Assembly (NCBI GenBank): GCA_017940465.1
Contig: JAGAYN010000049.1
Span: 1 to 40,125, forward strand
Direction of reading: 5' to 3'
DNA length: 40,125 nt
Source: Bacteroidales bacterium
GTDB lineage: Bacteria; Bacteroidota; Bacteroidia; Bacteroidales; P3
The notes beneath the pieces were generated by a model. That model was given only the letters and a program-made list of their open reading frames with translations, was not told the origin of the DNA and searched no databases. Made by a program: the position numbers and the translations under genes. Positions 1-6,834 of this stretch are shown piece by piece. The first letter of the stretch is position 1. Each line of letters starts with the position of its first letter.

Positions 1-42
1 AATAAATCACTGGGACACCAAGCCCGTTTGCATATAAAACGC

Positions 43-72
43 GAATCAGGCGGCTTTTCTTTTGCCTGATTC
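43..72. terminator. hairpin before the crotonase gene
   Basis: A perfect 9-bp inverted repeat, GAATCAGGC (43-51) and GCCTGATTC (64-72), encloses a 12-nt pyrimidine-rich loop. It probably ends a transcript that enters from outside the window. No strong T-run follows directly, so the terminator call is tentative. Confidence 0.45.
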
Positions 73-127
73 TGACTGCGTAGCAAAATATTTTTATGCG
101 TCTGTGTGTAAATCAAAAATTTTTATG

Positions 128-135
128 TAAATTTG
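128..135 (+). promoter_or_regulatory. Bacteroidetes -7 box for crotonase/hbd
   Basis: TAAATTTG matches TAnnTTTG exactly and would start transcription near 140. No good TTTG -33 box is visible at the right distance. The box lies downstream of an in-frame ATG at 96, so that upstream start is very unlikely and the ATG at 159 is favoured. Confidence 0.65.
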
Positions 136-158
136 CAGCCGCTAAAAGACTGAAGAGT

Positions 159-941
159 ATGAACGAATATGAGCATCTGAAGATAGAGGAGCGCGGCACG
201 GTGGCCATCATGACCATCAGCGCCCCCAAGAGCCTCAACGCGCTGAACAGCGCCATCCTTGGCGAGATCGGCGAATACCTGGACGAGTTCGACACCTCGC
301 AGTTCCGCTGCCTCATCGTCACCGGCGACGGGGAGAAGAGCTTTGTGGCGGGAGCCGACATCAGCGAGATGGCTACCCTGGGCCCCGAGCAGGGCAAGAC
401 CTTCGGCCGCCGCGGGGCGGAGGTGTTCCGCAAGCTGGAGACCCTCCCCTGCCCCGTCATCGCGGCAGTGAACGGCTTCGCCCTCGGCGGAGGCTGCGAA
501 CTGGCCATGGCCTGCGACATACGCCTCTGCTCCGACAACGCCCGCTTCGGCCAGCCCGAGGTAGGCCTGGGCATCATCCCCGGTTTCAGCGGCACGGTGC
601 GCCTGGCCCGCCTGGTGGGCATGGGCATGGCCAAGCAGCTCATCTACAGCGGCAAGCCCGTCAAGGCCGACGAGGCCCTCCGCATCGGCCTCGTGCAGGC
701 CGTCTACCCCCAGGCCGAACTGATGGACAAGGCGCTGGAACTGGCCGGCCAGATTGCCGCCAACGCCCCGCTGGCCGTCAGCGCCGCCAAGCTCTGCATC
801 AACACCACCTTCGACATGGACGCCGAGGAGGCCATAGCCTTCGAGAACCAGGCTTTCGGCATGTGTTTCAGCACCGAGGACCAGAAAGCCGGCATGAAAG
901 CCTTCCTCGAGAAGGGCAAATGCGAATTCCAGGGAAAGTAA
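159..941 (+). CDS. crt: enoyl-CoA hydratase / crotonase
   Basis: Hydrates a trans-2-enoyl-CoA (crotonyl-CoA if the pathway is butyrate synthesis) to 3-hydroxyacyl-CoA in the cytosol. The 260-aa product has the normal crotonase length. Visible motifs are the oxyanion-hole stretch VAGADISEM, the second oxyanion-hole block NGFALGGGCELAMACDIRL, and the catalytic-Glu region FGQPEVGLGIIPGF. Start at 159 is chosen because a -7 box sits at 128-135 and the protein then begins like the family. It is followed after 27 bp by 3-hydroxybutyryl-CoA dehydrogenase, so the two are surely cotranscribed and catalyse consecutive reactions. Chain-length preference cannot be read from sequence; the gene pair and the acyl-CoA dehydrogenase/Etf operon at 30.8-33.8 kb make the C4 assignment plausible. 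Confidence 0.93.
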   Translation: MNEYEHLKIEERGTVAIMTISAPKSLNALNSAILGEIGEYLDEFDTSQFRCLIVTGDGEKSFVAGADISEMATLGPEQGKTFGRRGAEVFRKLETLPCPVIAAVNGFALGGGCELAMACDIRLCSDNARFGQPEVGLGIIPGFSGTVRLARLVGMGMAKQLIYSGKPVKADEALRIGLVQAVYPQAELMDKALELAGQIAANAPLAVSAAKLCINTTFDMDAEEAIAFENQAFGMCFSTEDQKAGMKAFLEKGKCEFQGK

Positions 942-968
942 CTTATCAACAATAAAAAAAATACACCA

Positions 969-1805
969 ATGAAAATCTGTGTTATCGGAACCGGCACCAT
1001 GGCCAAGGGCATTGTGAAAGCCTTCGCCGCAAAGATGCCCGTCGTCATGAAAAGCCGCACGCAGGCCAGCCTGGACAAGGCCATGGCCTCCATCGAAAAA
1101 GGCTACGCCAAACTGGTCGAGAAGGGCAAGATGACCCAAGAGGCCGCCGACGCCCTGATGAAGAACATCACCACCACCACCGACTACGCCACCTTCGCCG
1201 ACGCCGACCTCGTCATCGAAGCCGCCGTCGAGGAGATGCAGCTCAAGAAGGATGTCTTCACCGAACTGGACGGCATCTGCAAGCCGGAGACCCTCTTCGC
1301 CACCAACAGTTCCAGCCTCTCTATCACCGAGATTGCCGCCTGCACCAAGCGCCCCGCCCAGTTCATCGGCATGCACTTCTTCAACCCGGCCGACCGCATG
1401 GCGCTCGTGGAGGTGATCCGCGGCCAGCTGACCAGCGACGAGGTGGTGAAGTGCATCATCGACCTCAGCAAGCAGATCGGCAAGGAGCCCGTCAAGGTGA
1501 AGGAGGCCCCCGGTTTCGTAGTGAACCGCATCCTCATCCCGATGATTAACGAAGCCTGCGGCATCCTGGCCGACGGCATCGCCACCGCCGAGGACATCGA
1601 CAAGTGCATGCAGCTCGGCGCCAACCACCCCATGGGTCCCCTCGCCCTGGCCGACCTCATCGGCAACGACGTGAACCTGGCCATCATGGAGGTGCTCTAC
1701 AACGAGTTCGGCGACCCGAAGTACCGCCCGCACCCCCTGCTCCGCAAAATGGTACGCGCCGGCCTCCTCGGCCGCAAGACCGGCGAAGGCTTCTACAAAT
1801 ATTGA
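969..1805 (+). CDS. hbd: 3-hydroxybutyryl-CoA dehydrogenase
   Basis: NAD(P)-dependent oxidoreductase interconverting acetoacetyl-CoA and 3-hydroxybutyryl-CoA. The 278-aa protein begins with a Rossmann fold ([16 protein letters not shown]), carries the [11 protein letters not shown] and [17 protein letters not shown] blocks that hold the catalytic Ser/His region, and has the C-terminal dimer domain with [11 protein letters not shown] and [15 protein letters not shown]. It ends in the typical GEGFYKY. The size is that of short stand-alone HBD, not the multifunctional FadB type. It lies directly downstream of crotonase in one operon and is closed by a strong hairpin at 1831-1864. Confidence 0.95.
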   Translation: MKICVIGTGTMAKGIVKAFAAKMPVVMKSRTQASLDKAMASIEKGYAKLVEKGKMTQEAADALMKNITTTTDYATFADADLVIEAAVEEMQLKKDVFTELDGICKPETLFATNSSSLSITEIAACTKRPAQFIGMHFFNPADRMALVEVIRGQLTSDEVVKCIIDLSKQIGKEPVKVKEAPGFVVNRILIPMINEACGILADGIATAEDIDKCMQLGANHPMGPLALADLIGNDVNLAIMEVLYNEFGDPKYRPHPLLRKMVRAGLLGRKTGEGFYKY

Positions 1806-1830
1806 TGCCTTGCCCACATAGCAACAACAA

Positions 1831-1864
1831 CGCGCCGGAGCGGCCTTAGGGCCGCTCCGGCGCG
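1831..1864. terminator. strong bidirectional terminator hairpin
   Basis: A perfect 15-bp GC-rich stem (1831-1845 with 1850-1864) closes on the 4-nt loop TTAG. It lies between the convergent hbd (+) and fic (-) genes and can serve both. The core GGAGCGGCC/GGCCGCTCC recurs at 3080-3119 on the other side of fic. Confidence 0.8.
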
Positions 1865-1875
1865 TGTTATACATG

Positions 1876-2994
1876 CTATTGTTGTAAAACGTAGTGGGTA
1901 CTGCGACCACCCGAGGGGGCTTTGTTCAATATCCCCTTTTCAATCAGGTCTGCAATGTCGCGCAAAGCCGTGTCGGGCGAACAGTGGCATATCTTGGCCC
2001 ACTTGCTGCTGGTGAGTGGACCCTCGAAGCCGTCGAACAGCCGATTGATCATCTTCCGCTGACGTTCGTTGAACGCCATGTCTGTATGGCGACTCCAGTA
2101 CTCAGTCTTGCCAAGCACATGATGCAAACCCTGTTCAGATACAGCGATGGCCGCGTCAATGCGTTGCAGAAACCATACAATCCAATTGGTGATGTCAAGA
2201 CCGCCACATGAAGCCTGCTCCAGCATGGCATAATATTCCTTACGGTTGTTGAGTATTTCCGACGATACACTGTAGCACAATACTCTGTCGCTATTGCTGC
2301 GGGCAATAAGCATGTCGGTGAGCGTACGCGTCAGGCGACCGTTGCCGTCATCGAAGGGATGAATGACGACAAACCACAGGTGCGCCACAGCGGCCTTAAG
2401 CAAATGGCGTGCGGACTGGTCGCCGTTGAACCACTGGATGAACCTTTCCATTTCACCCGGAACAGCCTCCGAAGGAGGTGCCTCGTAGTGGACCCTTTCC
2501 TTGCCCATCGGACCCGACACCACTTGCATCGGTTCCTCGCCCTGACGCCAGTCGGCCACAGTAATGTGGTACATGCCGCTTCGACCTGTGGGAAATAACG
2601 CCGCATGCCAGTCGCAGAGCCGTTCCTTGCTCAAAGGCTCTTTGCAATTCCTCACGGCATCGACAGCCACCTGCACGACTCCTTCGGTGTAGTGGTCGCC
2701 AACCTTGGGAAATGGCATGCTCACTCCCAGATGGCGGGCGATAGAGGAGCGCACAGAATCCCTGTTCAGTTGTTCACCCTCTATCTCGGAGGAATGGAGT
2801 ACATCGGCGGTCATCGACTCCAAGGCCGTTTGCTGCCGTGTGTCGAAACCTGCCGCCGTCAGCATTCCCATCAGCCGTGATTGGTGTTCCTGCACCGAAA
2901 CCAACACTTCGTTGACGGCATCGTCATTCCACGTAAATTTCGGCCAACCAGACTGTTGCCACACATATAAGGCTTTCCTTCTCGTTTCTTTCAT
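1876..2994 (-). CDS. Fic family protein with N-terminal DUF4172-like region and C-terminal winged helix
   Basis: Fic proteins transfer AMP (or another nucleotide moiety) from a nucleotide to a protein hydroxyl. The 372-aa product shows the catalytic Fic loop HPFDDGNGR at residues 212-220 with the essential His212. An N-terminal inhibitory-helix motif SSEIEGE (68-74) means activity is autoinhibited (class II arrangement). The N-terminal ~80 residues resemble DUF4172, and the last ~80 look like a winged helix-turn-helix. It is a single-gene unit between two related terminator hairpins. The -7 box at 2999-3006 is so close to the ATG that the mRNA may be nearly leaderless, and a 30-bp palindrome covers the -33 region, suggesting autoregulation. 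The target is unknown. Confidence 0.9.
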   Translation of the reverse strand: MKETRRKALYVWQQSGWPKFTWNDDAVNEVLVSVQEHQSRLMGMLTAAGFDTRQQTALESMTADVLHSSEIEGEQLNRDSVRSSIARHLGVSMPFPKVGDHYTEGVVQVAVDAVRNCKEPLSKERLCDWHAALFPTGRSGMYHITVADWRQGEEPMQVVSGPMGKERVHYEAPPSEAVPGEMERFIQWFNGDQSARHLLKAAVAHLWFVVIHPFDDGNGRLTRTLTDMLIARSNSDRVLCYSVSSEILNNRKEYYAMLEQASCGGLDITNWIVWFLQRIDAAIAVSEQGLHHVLGKTEYWSRHTDMAFNERQRKMINRLFDGFEGPLTSSKWAKICHCSPDTALRDIADLIEKGILNKAPSGGRSTHYVLQQ

Positions 2995-2998
2995 GCGG

Positions 2999-3039
2999 CA
3001 AATATACGAATTATTCTCCGCATCTATGCGGAGAATAAT
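2999..3039 (-). promoter_or_regulatory. fic promoter with overlapping palindrome (putative operator)
   Basis: On the minus strand TATATTTG (2999-3006) is a consensus -7 box only five bases from the fic ATG. A perfect 14-bp inverted repeat ATTATTCTCCGCAT (3010-3023 with 3026-3039) fills the space where a -33 box would lie. On the plus strand the same palindrome is followed by seven T, so it could alternatively be a terminator, but no plus-strand gene precedes it. An operator bound by the Fic protein's own winged helix is inferred. Confidence 0.6.
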
Positions 3040-3079
3040 GTTTTTTTCTCCGCACCACCATTTCGACGTGCCGTGTATT

Positions 3080-3119
3080 AAAAGCGCCGGAGCGGCCTTT
3101 CGGCCGCTCCGCTGCTTTT
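3080..3119 (-). terminator. terminator of the lipoprotein gene
   Basis: A 10-bp core stem CGGAGCGGCC (3088-3097) / GGCCGCTCCG (3102-3111) is extended by AAAAGC/GCTTTT outer arms; a T-run follows on the minus strand. It lies about 40 bp after the lipoprotein stop and shares its core with the hairpin at 1831-1864. Confidence 0.75.
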
Positions 3120-3161
3120 GGATACTTTGCAGGGCACAAGATTATGCCTCGGCAATGTGGT

Positions 3162-4241
3162 TTATTGCGGATAAATGTCTTTATAAATGGCTTGAAAGGT
3201 GGCGGTGGTGGTGGCGGTGAAGGTGCGGACAGGGTCGGTGATGCCGTCCGACCAGCACTCGAACCGGTACAATTTCCCATCGTGCATCAGGTATTCGTAT
3301 TCCCCTGCATAGCTGGCACGGATCGTAACCTCGCTACCGGCTGTGTATACGCCTTCTCCGTATACAACGCGGTCGTCGGTAGGGATATTGCAGCTGACCT
3401 TGATGTTGCAAAGCTGGGGCGTACTGCCAGTGCCGTCGCTGTAGTGTATATACTTGGTTTCCACATAATTGCTGTAGTCGATTCTTTGCGTGGTTACATA
3501 ATCCCCGTCGTAGGTGAGGGTATATGGGATGACTTTTTCATCATCATCGTAATCATATTGAATTCTGTATTCGGTAACATTGTTGAGGCTCATATATTCA
3601 TACATAAAAGTGCCAATCAATGCCACGTCCTTGTACACCGTCCGCAAAGGATTGGGTCTGTCATCGTATGAATAGGTTCTGATACCATCACCAATGTTGC
3701 CGTTGTACCAATCCACCACCTTGACCACATTCCCGTTCTCCCATGTGAGTTCCTCGACGCTTTGGGAATTTTCGAGACTACGTTTGACCAGCTCGCCCGC
3801 AGCGTTGTACTCGTAGGTGTAAGTCCTGGTGCTGCCATTGTAGGATTCGTAGGCGCGTGTCAGCCTGTCACCGTCGTACTGGAGGGTAGTGGTGATGGAT
3901 TCGCCATGGAGGTTGTCGGGTTTGAGAGCCATCAGTTTGCCATTCTCATAGGTGAAATCGTAGTACCATTTGAGATTGTCATCAATGTCGTACTCTGACC
4001 AGCGCTTCAGTTGCCCGTTCTCCCATGTGAATTTGTACCGGAAGAAATCCCCACTTGAATGGGAGTTCCCCTCGCCTGCCGGGTAATATATCAATTCATC
4101 CACCCACACGACGCGCTTTGTTCCATCGTCGGGCGGGTTTGCGGGGGTGGTCTTGTTGTCGTCGTCCTTGCTGCATGAGGTCAATGCCAGCATTGAGACA
4201 AGGAACACGGTGGACATCAGTTTTTTTGTTGTCATAGGCAT
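3162..4241 (-). CDS. lipoprotein with YD-like beta repeats (DUF4595-like)
   Basis: The 359-aa protein starts with a lipoprotein signal (basic residues, hydrophobic core, lipobox LTSC with Cys23), followed by an acidic, polar linker (SKDDDNKT), so it is exported and lipid-anchored. The middle consists of repeated short beta-rich units such as YEYNAAGELVKRS, YSYDDRPNP and LTYDGDYV, similar to the YD-type repeats of Bacteroidetes cell-surface lipoproteins of the DUF4595 type. The C-terminal third (about residues 270-359) is a separate beta-rich region. No catalytic motif is visible and no function can be given. It is transcribed from a promoter that uses hinge repeat copy 1 and is the last gene of the toxin-antitoxin block. 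GC content is lower than in the surrounding core genes. Confidence 0.8.
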   Translation of the reverse strand: MPMTTKKLMSTVFLVSMLALTSCSKDDDNKTTPANPPDDGTKRVVWVDELIYYPAGEGNSHSSGDFFRYKFTWENGQLKRWSEYDIDDNLKWYYDFTYENGKLMALKPDNLHGESITTTLQYDGDRLTRAYESYNGSTRTYTYEYNAAGELVKRSLENSQSVEELTWENGNVVKVVDWYNGNIGDGIRTYSYDDRPNPLRTVYKDVALIGTFMYEYMSLNNVTEYRIQYDYDDDEKVIPYTLTYDGDYVTTQRIDYSNYVETKYIHYSDGTGSTPQLCNIKVSCNIPTDDRVVYGEGVYTAGSEVTIRASYAGEYEYLMHDGKLYRFECWSDGITDPVRTFTATTTATFQAIYKDIYPQ

Positions 4242-4572
4242 TATCCCTTATACGTGTCGGGCGCAACTTTTTGTTTTCCGACCCTCCAACGGAATGATTA
4301 TCACTATCAAAAAAGAAAGGCATGAGGTTATGTGCTCATGTCGTCTTTTATCAGGTATCGCCAAACACCTTTGCTGGAACGAATTTCTGGGGAACATATC
4401 TCACGCCTGACGATATGCTATAGGTATAGCATACACATACAAGCGAAAAGCATGAATGCTCACTCCCCCAGCTTAGAACTTTGGCGAAATTCGATAAAAG
4501 GGACAATATTGCAATGCCAATCTTGCTTACACTTTCGCTCTCGAAAGCGGGTGCAAAATTACACATAAAAAT
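4242..4572 (-). promoter_or_regulatory. long leader of the lipoprotein gene with a palindrome
   Basis: No gene is supported in this gap. The minus-strand -7 box TAATTTTG (4554-4561) has a TTTG -33 box (4581-4584) at exactly 19 bp, giving a leader of about 300 nt. Within it lies a perfect palindrome TATGCTATA-GG-TATAGCATA (4414-4433), possibly a protein binding site or RNA hairpin. Confidence 0.5.
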
Positions 4573-4605
4573 CGGACTGGCAAAAAATTTTCTTTTGCCG
4601 GTCCG
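4554..4605 (-). repeat. terminator-promoter hinge, copy 1
   Basis: The hairpin CGGACTGGCAAAA...TTTTGCCGGTCCG (4573-4605) ends the RelE transcript. Its loop-side TTTG (4581-4584 on the minus strand) is also the -33 box for the next gene, 19 bp from the -7 box at 4554-4561. Three other copies lie at 5246-5296, 5974-6025 and 6769-6821. In this copy the promoter half has diverged most. Confidence 0.8.
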
Positions 4606-4629
4606 TAAAAAATCTATTTGAGGTATTTT

Positions 4630-4971
4630 TTATTTGGCTTCTATCGATTGCACCAATTGATGCAAGTAGGCATCAGATACGTTGTCAATCTCTGACTTGT
4701 CATATATCGACATCAAGGTTATTTGTATTGCATCGGGTGTTTGCTGAAGGTTGTAAGTAATCACTCTGGCACCGCCGCTCTTGCCCTTTCCTTTAGAGGC
4801 TATAGCCATACGATGTTTGTAGGTGTTGTGCCCTAATGATTCCCCACTGAAGGGATTTTGCTCCAATTCATCAAGAAACCTGTCGTAGTCATTGGGAAAG
4901 GATTTGTATTTCTTTGCCAAAAGCTTTGCACGTTTCTCGAATTCCGGCAGGTAGTAGAATGTTACCTTCAT
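4630..4971 (-). CDS. RelE/ParE-superfamily toxin
   Basis: Predicted ribosome-dependent or free mRNA endoribonuclease toxin of a type II module. The 113-aa protein follows the RelE-superfamily pattern seen in Bacteroidetes: an N-terminal EFEKRAKLLAKKY helix, then NPFSGESLGHNTYKHRMA, the basic KGKGKSGGARVITY strand-loop, and the C-terminal LMSIYDKSE strand. The conserved Arg in GGARVI and the terminal Tyr/Lys are typical of active toxins. The gene lies 9 bp downstream of its presumed antitoxin and ends at hinge copy 1, so the two form one short operon. Whether it cuts RNA or poisons gyrase (ParE-like) cannot be decided; RelE-like is more probable because of the KSGGARV motif. Confidence 0.87.
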   Translation of the reverse strand: MKVTFYYLPEFEKRAKLLAKKYKSFPNDYDRFLDELEQNPFSGESLGHNTYKHRMAIASKGKGKSGGARVITYNLQQTPDAIQITLMSIYDKSEIDNVSDAYLHQLVQSIEAK

Positions 4972-4980
4972 CGGATTTCT

Positions 4981-5220
4981 CTATGCAAAAAGCTGTCGGG
5001 CATTCTTTTTGGTTTCTCCTGCATGCAACTCACGGAAAGCCTGTTTCAGGCTGCTGCTTACCATGTCCTGCTGTGCGGTTTCTGTCTGGTTGCCGACGAG
5101 ATCCTCCAAGGCTGCGGACACCTGCTCCTGTAGCCAACGCTGCAGTGATGAGTCGTCAGGGAAAACGGGACGCGCTTTTTGAACCAATGTGTCGTTCAAT
5201 ACGATATTGTAGGTGCACAT
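4981..5220 (-). CDS. probable antitoxin of the RelE-type toxin
   Basis: A 79-aa protein starting MCTYNIVLND, followed by two predicted helices and a polar C-terminus that could wrap the toxin. The start of the pattern (short beta strand, then helix LQRWLQEQV) resembles ribbon-helix-helix-like Bacteroides antitoxins, but I cannot assign a family with certainty. The start at 5220 is chosen because the promoter of hinge copy 2 (-7 box 5246-5253) lies just upstream; an upstream in-frame ATG at 5319 would precede that promoter. It is placed 9 bp before the toxin. By analogy it binds the toxin and represses the operon. Confidence 0.75.
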   Translation of the reverse strand: MCTYNIVLNDTLVQKARPVFPDDSSLQRWLQEQVSAALEDLVGNQTETAQQDMVSSSLKQAFRELHAGETKKNARQLFA

Positions 5221-5245
5221 AATTATCCGATTATATTTCCGACTG

Positions 5246-5296
5246 CAAAGATACGAACAAAAACCGGACTGGCAAAATTTTTCTTTTGCCGGTCCG
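5246..5296 (-). repeat. terminator-promoter hinge, copy 2
   Basis: The hairpin CGGACTGGCAAAA/TTTTGCCGGTCCG (5265-5296) ends the HepT transcript. The TTTG at 5273-5276 (minus strand) is spaced 19 bp from the -7 box TATCTTTG (5246-5253). Transcription would start about 20 nt before the antitoxin ATG. Confidence 0.85.
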
Positions 5297-5327
5297 TAAA
5301 ATGCGTAATGCAGATTCATTATGCCGA

Positions 5328-5684
5328 TTACTGTTCTGCCTTTATTTCTTCAAGATAAGCTTCTATCTGTTCGGCGAGTTCCGGCAAATCCTGCATCAGA
5401 ACCTCCTGTACGACAGCGGGCTTAATTTGAAAATACTCATGTGTGATATAATTCCGCATTCCGACAATCATCTTCCATGGTGTGGCCGGGTGGTTTTCAC
5501 GGAACTCGAATGTCAGCATGTTGGCCGCCTCACCGATGATTTCAATATTCTTCACCACGGCATAATAACGCATATCGTCGGCCAACAACATATCCATCGT
5601 CACACCGTTCATGTAACGATTGATTCTATCGATGGACTCCTTGATATGCACCAATCGTTCGATGTCACGTGCTGGTTCTCTCAT
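5328..5684 (-). CDS. hepT: HepT-like HEPN ribonuclease toxin (DUF86), copy 1
   Basis: A four-helix HEPN protein that acts as an RNase toxin and is silenced by its partner nucleotidyltransferase. The 118-aa product carries the active-site motif RNYITHEY, an RX4HXY pattern in which Arg and His are catalytic and Tyr is the residue AMPylated by MntA in characterised systems. The GEAANML block is also typical of DUF86. It overlaps the upstream MntA gene by 20 bp, so translation is coupled. A paralogous pair lies at 38790-39432 on the opposite strand. Activity in this organism is inferred from motif conservation only. Confidence 0.9.
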   Translation of the reverse strand: MREPARDIERLVHIKESIDRINRYMNGVTMDMLLADDMRYYAVVKNIEIIGEAANMLTFEFRENHPATPWKMIVGMRNYITHEYFQIKPAVVQEVLMQDLPELAEQIEAYLEEIKAEQ

Positions 5685-5964
5685 ATATCAGTTTTTTTTC
5701 ATGTTCGGCACTTTCTTGGGCAAATGGCAACAGACATCCGTCGGCCACCAAATCGACTTCCTTATTGAGCAATTCCTTTAAATCGGCATACATGCCGAAG
5801 AATTTCAGTCCGATACGCTGTGTATGGTCAAGTTCGACAAGGATGTCCACATCGCTGTCCTCGCGCTGGTCGCCGCGGGCGTAGGAGCCAAAGAGCCACG
5901 CCTTCGTCACGGGCTGCGTGGCGAAGTATTCGGCGATGGTTTTTGCTATTTCCTGTGTGCTCAT
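5665..5964 (-). CDS. mntA: MntA-like minimal nucleotidyltransferase antitoxin, copy 1
   Basis: A 99-aa minimal nucleotidyltransferase of the polymerase-beta fold. GSYARGDQREDSDVDILVE contains the GSX10DXD catalytic signature with both metal-binding aspartates. In studied homologues it transfers AMP to a Tyr of HepT. The start MSTQEIAKTI at 5964 is chosen because the -7 box TACCTTTG (5974-5981) is just 9 bp upstream; an upstream in-frame ATG at 6003 lies inside the hinge repeat, upstream of the promoter. The leader would be only a few nucleotides. The 3' end overlaps hepT. About half its residues match the second copy at 38790-39089. Confidence 0.92.
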   Translation of the reverse strand: MSTQEIAKTIAEYFATQPVTKAWLFGSYARGDQREDSDVDILVELDHTQRIGLKFFGMYADLKELLNKEVDLVADGCLLPFAQESAEHEKKLIYERTST

Positions 5965-5973
5965 TTCAAAGTG

Positions 5974-6024
5974 CAAAGGTACGAACAAAAACTGGACTGG
6001 CAAAAATTTTTCTTTTGCCAGTCT
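5974..6024 (-). repeat. terminator-promoter hinge, copy 3
   Basis: Hairpin 5994-6024 (GGACTGGCAAAA with TTTTGCCAGTCT) terminates the HEPN gene. The TTTG at 6001-6004 (minus strand) is again 19 bp from TACCTTTG (5974-5981), the promoter of mntA copy 1. Confidence 0.85.
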
Positions 6025-6046
6025 GTTTTTCTCCCTCTATAAAAGG

Positions 6047-6445
6047 TTATCCTTTCACCATCTCTGCTATGGTGTCTATCATCTTTTTGGCAGGTTCCAA
6101 CTTATTCTTCAGTTCTTCCGGTTCTACTTCATAGAAACAGTTGTAGTCGCTCTCTTCCCGCATGATTTCCAGTTGCCTATACAAGTTGCCTGTCTGCTTG
6201 GGGAATACTCCTGTTGCCACATAATGAAGACAAAACTGCGTGTATGCTCCTTTGTGCGACTTGATTCGGTAGCCGTCATGAATCAGTAGCGCATTGACAG
6301 CATGGAACAAGGCATAGTAAACCCGACCGGCAGCCCCGCTCCATTGTTCCACAGCCATCATGTAATCCGCCTCTTTCATGGTACGATAGGCTTTCTCGAT
6401 TTCCATGCGGACTACCAACGCTCTTTTTTCATCATCCAAACTCAT
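6047..6445 (-). CDS. HEPN domain protein, probable toxin
   Basis: A 132-aa all-alpha protein of the PF05168-type HEPN group. RVYYALFHAVNALL contains an R-x6-H arrangement, and the HKGAYTQFCLHYV and REESDY blocks match conserved positions of this group. It probably acts as an RNase toxin or as a partner of the nucleotidyltransferase whose gene overlaps it by four bases (ATGA). It differs from the DUF86/HepT protein next door, so this is a separate module and not a duplication. The roles of the two proteins (which is toxin, which is antitoxin) are inferred from related systems. Confidence 0.83.
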   Translation of the reverse strand: MSLDDEKRALVVRMEIEKAYRTMKEADYMMAVEQWSGAAGRVYYALFHAVNALLIHDGYRIKSHKGAYTQFCLHYVATGVFPKQTGNLYRQLEIMREESDYNCFYEVEPEELKNKLEPAKKMIDTIAEMVKG

Positions 6446-6759
6446 CGCAATACAATTTTATCTTCTTCAACATTGTCGTGGAAAGGAACATAGTCCCATG
6501 ACCTCCAATCTTTCTTCGTATATATGTGTGCGTTGATTTCTGCATCGATTTCAAGGCCCATAGCGAAAAGCGGATAACTGTAATTGTCGAAATCCGCTCC
6601 TTGAACGGTATTTTTGTCCAGCAGTATCAGCAGGTCGTAGTCGCTGTCGGGACGGGCGTCGCCGCGGGCACGCGACCCATATAGCCACAACGAAGCGCCC
6701 TCCGGCAGTACCTGGCCGGCGACTTCCATTATTCGTTTTATGACTTCTTCTTGTTCCAT
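6442..6759 (-). CDS. nucleotidyltransferase domain protein (MNT), HEPN partner
   Basis: A 105-aa minimal nucleotidyltransferase. YGSRARGDARPDSDYDLLIL carries the GS...DxD catalytic signature. In contrast to the other copy, the second half (FDNYSYPLFAMGLEIDAEINAHIYTKKDW) resembles the NTases paired with COG1895-type HEPN proteins. Start at 6759 follows the hinge copy 4 promoter (-7 box 6769-6776); the in-frame ATG at 6798 is inside the repeat. The ATGA overlap with the HEPN gene shows strict coupling. Confidence 0.88.
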   Translation of the reverse strand: MEQEEVIKRIMEVAGQVLPEGASLWLYGSRARGDARPDSDYDLLILLDKNTVQGADFDNYSYPLFAMGLEIDAEINAHIYTKKDWRSWDYVPFHDNVEEDKIVLR

Positions 6760-6768
6760 TTCCGACTG

Positions 6769-6821
6769 CAAAGGTACGAACAAAAACCGGACTGGCAAAA
6801 AATTTTCTTTTGCCAGTCCGG
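6769..6821 (-). repeat. terminator-promoter hinge, copy 4
   Basis: The most regular copy: a perfect CCGGACTGGC/GCCAGTCCGG stem (6787-6796 with 6812-6821), extended by A4/T4. The TTTG at 6796-6799 (minus strand) sits 19 bp from TACCTTTG (6769-6776). It lies 14 bp after the stop of the unknown gene at 6835-7347 and starts the NTase/HEPN unit. Confidence 0.87.
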
Positions 6822-6834
6822 ATAATAATGGGTT

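Noticed and set aside
1-42. Possible 3' end of an upstream gene
   Set aside because: Too short to identify any product; only the hairpin at 43-72 is informative.
123-1910. 595-aa minus-strand frame opposite crotonase and hbd
   Set aside because: It mirrors two clearly recognised genes on the other strand; long antisense frames are expected in GC-rich codon-biased DNA, and its composition is low-complexity (Gly/Val/His/Asp-rich).
4554-6821. Integron-type cassette array with attC sites
   Set aside because: The repeats are perfect terminator-promoter hairpins without GTTRRRY core sites, and no integrase is present in the window.
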